Origin: a candidate division WOR-3 bacterium
GTDB taxonomy: Bacteria > Hydrothermota > Tepidihabitantia > Tepidihabitantales > CAIPLT01
NCBI GenBank assembly: GCA_039801505.1
Contig: JBDRUV010000011.1
Span: 1 to 33,189 of the forward strand
Length of the DNA: 33,189 nt
Direction of reading: 5' to 3'
Below, one piece after another: positions 14,934 to 22,598 of this stretch. Made by a program: the position numbers and the translations under genes. A model generated the notes under the pieces. The model was not told the DNA's origin and did not search any database. It was given only the letters and a program-made list of their open reading frames with translations. Every line of letters begins with the position of its first letter. The first letter of the stretch is position 1.

Positions 14934-15911
14934 ATGTCTAAAAAATTAATTGACCTTTACAAAGAAACGGTGCTTATCAAGTCGGCTGGTGGCGTTGACC
15001 AGTTTGCGAACTTACTTGGTGAGCAGATGCATAAGGAGTTGATTGACAACTTCCGAAAAATCCCTGACACGTGGAAATACTTTGCTCGGGCTTCTACGGT
15101 TAGCGATTTTAAGCCGCATCATCGGATTATCTTATCTGAAGCTGAGCCATTGCTACCTCGGCACGAGCATGAGCCGGTAAAGGATAGCCGTCTAACTGAG
15201 GCTCGCTATTCGGTTAATGTGGTTGAGTATTCTCGGGCTTTCTCGGTCACTCGCGAGATGATAGTTAATGACGACATTGACGCAATCAAGCAGATTCCGA
15301 AGCGGCTTGGTCGTGCTGCGGCACGTGCTGTGAATGAGGTTTTGCATGCGTTGCTTAATAATGGTGGTTCGATTAACTCTTACGATGGAGTGCCATTCTT
15401 CCATAGTTCTCACAACAATACTTCTACTACGTCGTTAACTCCGGATTTGGCTGGTGCTAATGCGATTATTGCTGGTATTACCGCGATAAAAGAACAGCGT
15501 GATTTATCTGGACGTCATGTTTTAGGATTGACGCCGAAGTATCTTGTGGTGCCTCCAGCTTTATTCTCTACGGCTAAGATTCTGTGCGAGTCTGAATATC
15601 TTGTTTCGGGTGGTGTAGCGGTTTACAATCCTGCGTATGGGTTGTTAGAGCCAGTTGAGGACATTTATATTACTTCGAACACGGCTTGGTATATTACCTG
15701 TGATCCGAATGATGTTTGGCCGATGGAGGTTGCGTTCTTAGATGGTTATGAAGAGCCGAAGCTTTTGCGGCAGGCTGCTGGTGCGGTTGATGTGATTGGT
15801 GGTCAAGAGTCGCCTTATGACTTTACGTTTAGCGAGCTGAAATATAAAGTTGAGTATATTTTTGGTGTGGCGTTTGCGGAACACAAGGCGATTTATCGGG
15901 GCAACTCATGA
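14934..15911 (+). CDS. Major capsid protein, Mu gpT-like
   Basis: 325 residues with the best ribosome site of the head block (AGGAGGTGAAAG). YSVNVVEYSRAFSVTREMIV followed by DDIDAIKQIPKRLGRAAARA is the gpT-type capsid signature, an HK97-fold subunit with an arginine-rich spine helix. The C-terminal half has FFHSSHNN and KYLVVPPALFSTA, also typical. Codons in this gene use C-ending forms (AAC, TTC, GAC) more than its neighbours, as expected for the most abundant virion protein. Confidence 0.92.
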   Translation: MSKKLIDLYKETVLIKSAGGVDQFANLLGEQMHKELIDNFRKIPDTWKYFARASTVSDFKPHHRIILSEAEPLLPRHEHEPVKDSRLTEARYSVNVVEYSRAFSVTREMIVNDDIDAIKQIPKRLGRAAARAVNEVLHALLNNGGSINSYDGVPFFHSSHNNTSTTSLTPDLAGANAIIAGITAIKEQRDLSGRHVLGLTPKYLVVPPALFSTAKILCESEYLVSGGVAVYNPAYGLLEPVEDIYITSNTAWYITCDPNDVWPMEVAFLDGYEEPKLLRQAAGAVDVIGGQESPYDFTFSELKYKVEYIFGVAFAEHKAIYRGNS

Positions 15912-16008
15912 TGTTGTGGGGATTGCGACAGTGAGCGCTGGTGAGAGATGGAGATTAATGATTAGTTAAATTAGTTAAACAGATAACGAGGCATTAAAAG
16001 AGGTAAAA

Positions 16009-16353
16009 ATGGGTGTATTACAGGATTTAAGGCGGTTGGTGAGGGATACTGAGGGTAAAGTTTTTACGGACGACGAGTTATTGTTTTTTTATCAGTCGAC
16101 AAATGATATTTTTAATGCTGCGGCATTGGCACTGGTGTCGCTTTTGGCTGATACTGGTAAGTTTGGGACGTCGGTGCGGATAGGGTCGTTTGGTTATAGT
16201 GATAGTGATGCGCGAGAGAATATTACTTTATTGGTTAACACTTACAAGGAGATAGCCAAGTCGAAGAAAAGGGCTGGTTGGGCTCGGTTAGATTATACGC
16301 GGGACAAGCGGAAGCAGATTGATGAGGTTGACAGGGTGACAGAGGGTGAGTGA
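16009..16353 (+). CDS. Head-tail connector protein (gp6-like adaptor)
   Basis: 114 residues, helical, in the first position after the capsid gene. GVLQDLRRLVRDTEGKVFTD, DDELLFFYQSTNDIFNAAAL and later LVNTYKEIAKSKKRAG resemble HK97 gp6 / SPP1 gp15-type adaptors that dock on the portal. Weak AGAGG ribosome site. The stop overlaps the next start (TGATG). Confidence 0.65.
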   Translation: MGVLQDLRRLVRDTEGKVFTDDELLFFYQSTNDIFNAAALALVSLLADTGKFGTSVRIGSFGYSDSDARENITLLVNTYKEIAKSKKRAGWARLDYTRDKRKQIDEVDRVTEGE

Positions 16354-16694
16354 TGCAGTATAAGTCGTTTGAGGAGGCTTTGCGGGGGTATCCTGATTGG
16401 GTCGTTGTGGATGTGATGCGACCGGTATCGCAGAAGGTTGGTGGTGAGTATAAGAGTATGCGTTATGATAAGGTTATAGAGGGTTTGCGGGCGATTATTC
16501 AACCTCGGTCGTCGTTGACGCATATGTTGTCGGTTGGGCAATATCCTGAGATGACGCATATGATGTTTTGTCGTGATGTGGATGTGCGGGTGAATGATGA
16601 GGTGGTGGTTGGGATGCGGAGGTATCGGGTTTTAGGCGTGGATGTTTTTACTGGGCATCATTTAGAGGTTTTCTTGAAGGAGGTGCGGTCATGA
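16353..16694 (+). CDS. Head-closure / head-tail joining protein
   Basis: 113 residues from the ATG in TGATG; a GTG three bases earlier is possible. Beta-rich with RRYRVLGVDVFTGHHLEVFL at the C-terminus, a pattern of SPP1 gp16 / HK97 gp7-type stoppers. Overlaps both neighbours by a few bases, indicating a coupled connector operon. Confidence 0.65.
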   Translation: MQYKSFEEALRGYPDWVVVDVMRPVSQKVGGEYKSMRYDKVIEGLRAIIQPRSSLTHMLSVGQYPEMTHMMFCRDVDVRVNDEVVVGMRRYRVLGVDVFTGHHLEVFLKEVRS

Positions 16695-17182
16695 GGTTTG
16701 TGGTTGATGCGATAATGAAGTCGGACATATTGCGACATGTTGATGAGGCGGTTGTGCCGAAGTTGGTTGGTGCGATGGTTTCTGTTTCTCAGTGGGTGGT
16801 TAATTCGGCGAAGGAGCGTTTGAAGTGGGCTATATATACTTTTGATAAGGCGGGCAGGGTGGTTAGTGTAAGTGGTGGTGGACGGGCAACTGGGATGTTG
16901 GCGAATTCTTTGGCTTTTGAGGTGGTTTCGTCTAAGAGGGCGATAATTAGCACGATAGGGACAAATCTTGAGTATGGCAAGTATGTTGAGTTTGGGACAA
17001 GGTCTCATTTTGTGCCTTTTTCTGTGGCTCCGCAACTGATGCTTTGGGCTAAAAGGCATGGCTTTAATGTTATGAAGCGTGGTGGTATGAAGGTTAGTGG
17101 TCGGGCGATTCCGTTTTTGAGACCGGCGCTTGATAAGAACAAGGAGCGGATAAGGCGGAAGTTTGAGGGTCTTGTGATTTAG
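16691..17182 (+). CDS. HK97 gp10-like tail-completion protein
   Basis: AGGAGGTGCGG precedes the ATG, which overlaps the upstream stop. At 163 residues it shows the gp10 hallmark NLEYGKYVEFGTRSH followed by PFLRPALDKNKERIRRKF. The N-terminal VSQWVVNSAKERLKWAI helix is also typical. It joins the head connector to the tail. Confidence 0.82.
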   Translation: MRFVVDAIMKSDILRHVDEAVVPKLVGAMVSVSQWVVNSAKERLKWAIYTFDKAGRVVSVSGGGRATGMLANSLAFEVVSSKRAIISTIGTNLEYGKYVEFGTRSHFVPFSVAPQLMLWAKRHGFNVMKRGGMKVSGRAIPFLRPALDKNKERIRRKFEGLVI

Positions 17183-17204
17183 AAGGTTGATTTAGGGGGT
17201 TGGG

Positions 17205-17702
17205 ATGATATCGATGTATAAGGGTTTTTATGAGCAGATTAAGAAGGCTCTTGGGGTTTTCTTTGATGAGTTTGAGATAAGGACGATTGGTTTTGGTGGA
17301 TTTGAGAGGTTGCCGACAGATGCTGGTCGGTTATCGCAGGACTTAAACATTTTATTGGTAAGGCCTGTGATGATTGAGGAGGATTTTTTTGATGCACAGA
17401 GAACGCAACGGCGGAATACGACTTTATGGCGGATTTATTACATAAGGCGGTGGGATGGTAATTTTGATGCTTTTGATGTGATGCTTGAGCATGCTGAGCG
17501 GATGCTTGAGGTGTTAAACAAGGTGCGGTTTGAGGCTTTTAGGTTGGAGAAGAAGGAGTTTGTTTTTGAGGTTGTGCCAATTGCCCAGCAGGTGAGGCGG
17601 ATAAACACGGAGAGTGATGCCGAGTTATGGTTTTTACAGAATCCTGAGATAAATTTGCAGTGTATAGTTTTAGAGATGGAGATAACAAGTTTAATAAAAT
17701 AA
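17205..17702 (+). CDS. Tail terminator-like protein
   Basis: 165 residues, placed where the tail terminator (lambda gpU / HK97 gp11 role) is expected, between gp10-like and tail tube genes. Alpha/beta composition with FYEQIKKALGVFFDEFEIRT at the start and LQCIVLEMEITSLIK as a final strand. Function is assigned mainly from position. Confidence 0.6.
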   Translation: MISMYKGFYEQIKKALGVFFDEFEIRTIGFGGFERLPTDAGRLSQDLNILLVRPVMIEEDFFDAQRTQRRNTTLWRIYYIRRWDGNFDAFDVMLEHAERMLEVLNKVRFEAFRLEKKEFVFEVVPIAQQVRRINTESDAELWFLQNPEINLQCIVLEMEITSLIK

Positions 17703-17724
17703 AGTTTAATAAAAAGGAGGGCGT

Positions 17725-18462
17725 ATGGCAAAACTAACGGTTGCCAATGTAATAGCATTAACAGACAACATTGGTTATACTTACAAGAAGTTTGCTGAAG
17801 CGATTGGTAACACCAATACTGCTAATACTCTACTGGGGAATATGCAGGCTAATCTGACACGGATTGTTAATTTTGACGATCCAGAGAAGCAACGCTACAT
17901 TCAGGATAGTTATCTTGAGGTAATTGAAAACGTTGTAGCAACGCAACCTTTGGTGTCTTATTTTCGGCCGATTATAGGGGCTTTGCATCTTAATCTTGGT
18001 GAGTCTGTGTCAAATTTTATGCTTGACAATAAGGCAACTACTCGGCTATGTCCAGAGTTTGCTCTTATTAGTAATGCCTGTGGGTATTCAGTTGAGCCGA
18101 CATTAGTTTTCCCGCCTGCTCTTCGTCTGGCAAGTTATATCAAAGATAATCCAGAGGGTGCAGATTTTACGGATGGTGTTAATATCGATAAGTCGGTATT
18201 TGGTCCAGCGAATATTGAGGTAGTTGTGGTGGCGAAGGGTAATGGTGATATGGATGTGGAGGTATCTGGGGTTGATGAGTTTGGTCGTGACAATACTTGG
18301 ACAGCGACAATACCAGCGAATTCACCGCAAGGAACACGGATTGATTTAGAGAATGCCAATGGTTTGCGTTGTTATGATGTGACGGGGATTGAGGTTAGCG
18401 GTGGCACTTCTGGCGATGAATTTCATGTTTATACGAAGGCAGACCGAACGATTACTCCGTAA
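17725..18462 (+). CDS. Unknown structural protein, 245 aa, probably abundant
   Basis: A strong AAGGAGGG ribosome site precedes the ATG. The first ~140 residues are mixed (VIENVVATQPLVSYFRPIIG); the last ~95 are beta-rich and Ig-like (VVVVAKGNGDMDVEVSGVDE, then GIEVSGGTSGDEFHVYTK). Codon use resembles that of the capsid gene more than its neighbours. Candidates are a tail tube or tube-decorating protein or an extra capsid component. Siphophages usually have only the terminator before the tube, so this gene is an addition. Confidence 0.6.
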   Translation: MAKLTVANVIALTDNIGYTYKKFAEAIGNTNTANTLLGNMQANLTRIVNFDDPEKQRYIQDSYLEVIENVVATQPLVSYFRPIIGALHLNLGESVSNFMLDNKATTRLCPEFALISNACGYSVEPTLVFPPALRLASYIKDNPEGADFTDGVNIDKSVFGPANIEVVVVAKGNGDMDVEVSGVDEFGRDNTWTATIPANSPQGTRIDLENANGLRCYDVTGIEVSGGTSGDEFHVYTKADRTITP

Positions 18463-18491
18463 AATGTTAAAAAACTTGAAAGGAGGTCAAA

Positions 18492-19007
18492 ATGGCACAG
18501 GTGAGAACTAATGTAAACAACATTTGTTTTGGAGTTGGTAATGTGATTATAGATGGACGCACGGTTGGTGCAATTCAAGGCGAGATTGTGCTTACTGAGA
18601 CGCGGACAGTGAAAGAGATTGATGATGTGGCTCAGTATCCCGGGCAAACTCTGAAGGTGCGGATGCTAGGGCGAAAGTGGTTTTTGCGGTTAAATTTGTA
18701 TGAGGCTAATTTACAGAACTTGCAGTTGGCGTTAGAGGGTGATGTTGATGGTGAGCAATCAAAGTTGGTTGCTGGTGGGACGTCATCGGACAAGTATGTT
18801 CGAGAGCATACGATAGAGATTTATGGTCAAGGTGCTGACTTAAAGAATCGCAAGTTTTATGCTTATCGTGCTGTAGTGGTAGAGCCCGGGGAAATCAATC
18901 TTTTCTCGAATGAGGGAACACGTATTCCGATAACATTCCAGTTATTACCGGTGCCTGGGGTTCCTGCGTCAAGCAATGTGTTTTATATCCTTGATTATCA
19001 AGAATAA
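18492..19007 (+). CDS. Major tail tube protein
   Basis: 171 residues with AGGAGG before the ATG. GNVIIDGRTVGAIQGEIVLT with REHTIEIYGQGADLKNRKFY and RIPITFQLLPVPG fits the beta-barrel fold of siphophage tube proteins. It lies directly before the chaperone pair and tape measure, the conserved order. It would polymerise around the tape measure protein. Confidence 0.78.
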   Translation: MAQVRTNVNNICFGVGNVIIDGRTVGAIQGEIVLTETRTVKEIDDVAQYPGQTLKVRMLGRKWFLRLNLYEANLQNLQLALEGDVDGEQSKLVAGGTSSDKYVREHTIEIYGQGADLKNRKFYAYRAVVVEPGEINLFSNEGTRIPITFQLLPVPGVPASSNVFYILDYQE

Positions 19008-19047
19008 GAAACAAATCAAGTTAAACTAAACGCAATAGGAGGATAGT

Positions 19048-19407
19048 ATGGAAATTAAAGATACCAACATAGCGGCGTATTTATTATCGGTTAGGGACAA
19101 GAATGGCAAGCCGTTGTTTTATTTGGCGTCGACGAGGTATGATCCTGATAAGAATATAGTTTATTTTAACATTGCTGGTGCTTCTGATAGTGAGATTCGG
19201 CAGCATATAAACAAGTTTTTTAGAGAGGTGCATGATGTGTTTGCTATGCGGCGGTATCTTTTGGATATTGTGTTTCAGCAGTATGGCATTAAGCCGAAGT
19301 ATTTTGCTCCAGATTATTCGATAATCCCAGTTAAGACGACAAATCAAAATGCCAATCAAAATGCCAATCAAAATACCAATCAAAAGGTTAATCAGAAAAA
19401 CAGGTAG
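19048..19407 (+). CDS. Tail-region protein with NQNA-repeat tail
   Basis: 119 residues. The first ~98 are a compact alpha/beta protein (LLSVRDKNGKPLFYLASTRY, then EVHDVFAMRRYLLDIVFQQYG). The last ~20 are a low-complexity Asn/Gln tail from a 12-bp tandem repeat. Position between tube and chaperones suggests a tail-assembly role. No family recognised. Confidence 0.6.
   Translation: MEIKDTNIAAYLLSVRDKNGKPLFYLASTRYDPDKNIVYFNIAGASDSEIRQHINKFFREVHDVFAMRRYLLDIVFQQYGIKPKYFAPDYSIIPVKTTNQNANQNANQNTNQKVNQKNR
19342..19401 (+). repeat. 12-bp tandem repeats encoding NQNA units
   Basis: AATCAAAATGCC at 19342 and 19354, AATCAAAATACC at 19366, AATCAAAAGGTT at 19378 and a decayed fifth unit at 19390. The unit length is four codons, so copy number can change without a frameshift. 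Confidence 0.9.
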
Positions 19408-19416
19408 GGGGGTTAT

Positions 19417-19827
19417 ATGGAGCGTAAGGAATATGTTATAAGGGTTGGTGGTAAAGAGTATAAGGTGTTGACGCCGTTTTCTTTTAGGTTCTACCAGTGG
19501 TTGTTTAATGAGATTTTACCAGAAAAGATTGAGGCGGCTGATGATGTGATGGATGTTGCTACTCATAATATTTATAGCAAGTTTAATGAGATACAGAGCA
19601 AGTTGACTGGAGTACCGCTTGAGGAAATAGAAGAGAAGCAGACTGTGGATGAGCTTGAAGAGTCGATACAGAGGTTTATAGAGCAGTTTGCGGAGGAGGC
19701 AAAGAGCATCCCTTTTACAAAGGCTCTTCTGTTGGTGACTCGGTCGAGGGTGCGTATGTCGCAAGTTCCTTTGGAGCGTCCTCTGGACCGAGCGGACGAG
19801 ATAAAGATGACTGGGTCTGGCGGTTGA
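19417..19827 (+). CDS. Tail assembly chaperone (G-like)
   Basis: 136 residues starting with beta strands (EYVIRVGGKEYKVLTPFSFR) and then helical and acidic, ending GSGG. The place before the tape measure and the overlap with a short -1-frame extension match the G/GT chaperones of long-tailed phages. Near codon 99 is c-cct-ttt, a CCCTTTT heptamer (19710-19716) in the right phase for -1 slippage. The unshifted protein stops at 19825-19827. Confidence 0.75.
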   Translation: MERKEYVIRVGGKEYKVLTPFSFRFYQWLFNEILPEKIEAADDVMDVATHNIYSKFNEIQSKLTGVPLEEIEEKQTVDELEESIQRFIEQFAEEAKSIPFTKALLLVTRSRVRMSQVPLERPLDRADEIKMTGSGG

Positions 19828-20009
19828 TAGCGTTAGGGCTTAAGTGTTTTGGTGGTGGTTTATCAGAGGGCAGTGTTAACAAAGTGCTTGACATGCCGTT
19901 TGTGTGGTTAATTCGGCTTATTGCGGCGTTGCGTGCTGATGATGAGTTGGTGGGCAAATCAGACAATGGGATGACAAATATTACAAGTTTTAATACTTGG
20001 GGATATTAG
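19710..20009 (+). CDS. Frameshift extension of the tail chaperone (T-like part)
   Basis: The -1 frame is open from before the heptamer to the TAG at 20007-20009. A slip at CCCTTTT gives IPF followed by YKGSSVGDSVEGAYVA and then DKDDWVWRLIALGLKCFGGG, a sensible T-like domain with a conserved-looking Trp/Cys core. Alternatively a TTG at 19824 starts a separate 61-aa protein, but the protein-like DDWVWR residues upstream of that TTG favour the fusion. The fused product would be roughly 197 residues. Confidence 0.65.
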   Translation, partial: PFYKGSSVGDSVEGAYVASSFGASSGPSGRDKDDWVWRLIALGLKCFGGGLSEGSVNKVLDMPFVWLIRLIAALRADDELVGKSDNGMTNITSFNTWGY

Positions 20010-20051
20010 GGGGTATTAGGAGGTATTGGGAGGTATTAGGAGGTATTAATG
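20002..20051 (+). promoter_or_regulatory. Five-unit 10-bp array of Shine-Dalgarno sequences
   Basis: Units of GGTATTAGGA start at 20002, 20012, 20022, 20032 and 20042 (unit 1 GATATTAGGG, unit 3 GGTATTGGGA); the last becomes the ATG of the tape measure gene (20049). The stop codon of the upstream frame is inside unit 1. AGGAGGT cores lie at 20018 and 20038. Confidence 0.92.
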
Positions 20052-22568
20052 GCTAAAATAGGCGAGTTAGTAGTTGAGTTAAAGTTAATAAGGGAGAAGT
20101 TTTCGCAAGAGTTGCGTCGAGCAACTGATGATATTGGGCAGTTTAAGCGTTCATTTTCGGCACTGAGCAATGTTGCGGCGGTAGTTGGGACTGCGGTTGT
20201 CGGTGCTTTAAGTAAAATGACTTATGATTTTGTGCGTTATGGTAGCGAGATTGACCGATTGTCTAAGATTACCGGTATTGCTACGGATTCTATTCAGAAG
20301 TTGGTTTATGCGGCGCAGCAGGAGCATACGTCGGTTGAGGGTTTGGCTGTTGGATTGCGGAATTTATCGCGGACGATGGTTGAGGCTCAGCAGGGGACGA
20401 AAGAGTATGTTGAGTTTTTTAAGTTGGTGGGTATTGATTTTCAATCGGCAGCGGACAGGTCAATAACTTTAGAGGAGGCGCTTTTAAGAATATCAGATGC
20501 TTTTGTTAAAATTCCTGATGGTGCTGAGAAGACGGCTATAGCGATAAAGTTATTTGGGCGGTCTGGGTCGGAGCTTGTTCCTTTTCTTTCTGTTGGGCGG
20601 GAGAGGTTGCAGGCTCTTGGTGAGGAGTTTGTAAAAACTGGGAAGTTGTTATCGCCTGATGCGGTAAAGCGTGCTAAAGAGCTTAATGACCAGTTTAATC
20701 AATTAAAGACGACGATACAGGGTGTAGCACTACAAACTGCTGAAACTCTTGTTCCTGTAATTCAAGATTTGGTGCACAATTTACAGTCGCTTTTGGAGCG
20801 TTACAATAAGTTGCCGGTTGGTATTAGAAGGACAGGCACAGAGGCTTTATTGCTTGCTGGGGCGTTGGCGATATTGGTTAAAACGATAACCATAATTATA
20901 AACGGCATAAAGACGCTTCAGTCTGTCATTTTGCCGTTGATAACTGTTTTCTCAAGTTTTGCTGGTGCGATTTCTGGGGTAGCGGCGGCATTAGGTGCTG
21001 GCGGGTTAGCAATTCGTCATTTTGTGCGTGATTTGAGGACAGCCCAGGTTTTAGAGCAAGGGGTTCAGGTTGGATTGGCTGTTAAGCAGGGGCAGAGGGT
21101 TAGTTGGTTAGACAAAAGATTGCTTGAGGCAAGGTTATATGAGATAGCTGGCGGTGGTTTTACGACTCCAGAGATAGAGCGTGCTAAAAAGAGATTTGAC
21201 GAGATTAGGAATTTACAGGAGTGGTATAAGAGGGGATTGCCAGTCATAGAAGCCACCGCTGAGACGACTGAGGATTTGGCGAGTAAGATTGCGAAAATTG
21301 GCGAGAAAAGTGGCGAGGCTAAAGAGAAGGTTAAGACGCTGTTTGACATATTTACTGAGAAGACAGCCGACCTTGCAGATATCAATAAGGTGCTACAGGA
21401 TGCAGCCAACATCCTGGGCATACAACTGACGACAGCGGCACTACAAAATCGAGACATGGTAATTCAGCTTTCGGGGGTGTATGATGGTTTATTGGCGTCG
21501 GTGGAGGAAAACATTGAGAGTCAGAAGCTTGTAGCGGATTTCTTTGCTCGGGTATTGCCGCAGGGTGTTGAGGTAGCGATAAAGGATTTGGATAAGTATA
21601 AGCGAGCGTTGTATGAGACTGGGGCTGTTGCTCGGATTACCGAGCCGATGTTAAGGGTTGCGTTGGCTATAGAGAAGGTAAAGGATGTGCAGGTGGGTAA
21701 TATTGAGGTGTTGCGAGAGTTGAATGATTTATTTGGAGAGCAGGTAAAAGAGGTGGATTTGGTTAGTGAGGGTGTAGAGGGGTTGAGTGATACATTATTG
21801 GCTTTGGCTGGGGCTTATGAGATTTTGAGTGAGCGGCAGCGAGAAAATTTTGAGTTGCAGAAAAGTTTTGCGGGCACATTAAAGTTGATACAGGCGGGGT
21901 ATGATTTTGACAAGGAGGAGCTGTTAAAATTTTATGAGACTGCCAACAAGTTAGGATATGATGCGGTTAATATTGGTGGTGAGTGGGTAAATATTGAGGA
22001 AAAGATAGCGGAGTTGATGGATGAGTTGACTGAGAAGACAGAAAAGTTGACAAAAGAGCAACAGTTAGCGGTTAATCTTTTTGCTGAGTTTGCTTCTACT
22101 TTAATGGATGCGATGATTGCTGGGCGGAGTTTTGGTGAAGAGATGAATAGGGTTTTTGAGCGATTAATACAGACGATTATAAGGGCTATTATTAAGGCCT
22201 TGATACTGAAGGCGATAAAAGGTTCGGCAATGGGTTGGGGTGATGTGTTTGATGTGGTTTTTTCTGGGATAGCGGCGGGTTTTGATGCTCCTCGTAGCGA
22301 TATGCGATTAATGGTTCAGTCGTATTATTCAACTTTGCGTAATGCGTATCAGATAGCTGAGCGTTGGACCAATGATTTTAATCGGTATCGCAATTTAGGT
22401 ATATCGCAGTTGGTTGGTGTTAAGGAAAAGCCTGTGTTTTATGTTGATGTTTCTGCTCCGTTGCCCGGGGCGTATGTTAAGGCGGTGCAGCAGTTGCCGG
22501 CGGGGGAGATGGATTTGTTTTATCAGAAGGTTCAGAAGAGGGTAATAGATAGGCGTAAAATTTTGTAA
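20049..22568 (+). CDS. Tail tape measure protein
   Basis: 839 residues. RLSKITGIATDSIQKLVYAA and TSVEGLAVGLRNLSRTM (about 73-110) are the standard tape-measure start. Hydrophobic segments lie near 38-55 and 260-325 (TEALLLAGALAILVKTITII), and helical coiled-coil stretches follow (ELMDELTEKTEKLTKEQQLA). Using the known relation of roughly 0.15 nm per residue, the tail would be around 125 nm. The C-terminus has PLPGAYVKAVQQLPAGEMDL. It is translated from the repeated ribosome-site array. Confidence 0.93.
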   Translation: MAKIGELVVELKLIREKFSQELRRATDDIGQFKRSFSALSNVAAVVGTAVVGALSKMTYDFVRYGSEIDRLSKITGIATDSIQKLVYAAQQEHTSVEGLAVGLRNLSRTMVEAQQGTKEYVEFFKLVGIDFQSAADRSITLEEALLRISDAFVKIPDGAEKTAIAIKLFGRSGSELVPFLSVGRERLQALGEEFVKTGKLLSPDAVKRAKELNDQFNQLKTTIQGVALQTAETLVPVIQDLVHNLQSLLERYNKLPVGIRRTGTEALLLAGALAILVKTITIIINGIKTLQSVILPLITVFSSFAGAISGVAAALGAGGLAIRHFVRDLRTAQVLEQGVQVGLAVKQGQRVSWLDKRLLEARLYEIAGGGFTTPEIERAKKRFDEIRNLQEWYKRGLPVIEATAETTEDLASKIAKIGEKSGEAKEKVKTLFDIFTEKTADLADINKVLQDAANILGIQLTTAALQNRDMVIQLSGVYDGLLASVEENIESQKLVADFFARVLPQGVEVAIKDLDKYKRALYETGAVARITEPMLRVALAIEKVKDVQVGNIEVLRELNDLFGEQVKEVDLVSEGVEGLSDTLLALAGAYEILSERQRENFELQKSFAGTLKLIQAGYDFDKEELLKFYETANKLGYDAVNIGGEWVNIEEKIAELMDELTEKTEKLTKEQQLAVNLFAEFASTLMDAMIAGRSFGEEMNRVFERLIQTIIRAIIKALILKAIKGSAMGWGDVFDVVFSGIAAGFDAPRSDMRLMVQSYYSTLRNAYQIAERWTNDFNRYRNLGISQLVGVKEKPVFYVDVSAPLPGAYVKAVQQLPAGEMDLFYQKVQKRVIDRRKIL

Positions 22569-22586
22569 AGGCGTAAAATTTTGTAA
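22551..22586 (+). repeat. 18-bp perfect tandem duplication at tape measure stop
   Basis: AGGCGTAAAATTTTGTAA occurs at 22551-22568 and 22569-22586. The first copy encodes RRKIL-stop; the second is untranslated and duplicates the stop. A recent slippage or repair event. Confidence 0.97.
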
Positions 22587-22598
22587 ATTGGGGGTTTT

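Noticed and set aside
20224-20466. 80-codon alternative frame in the tape measure gene
   Set aside because: Lies wholly in a well-supported gene and gives an Arg/Leu-rich shadow product.
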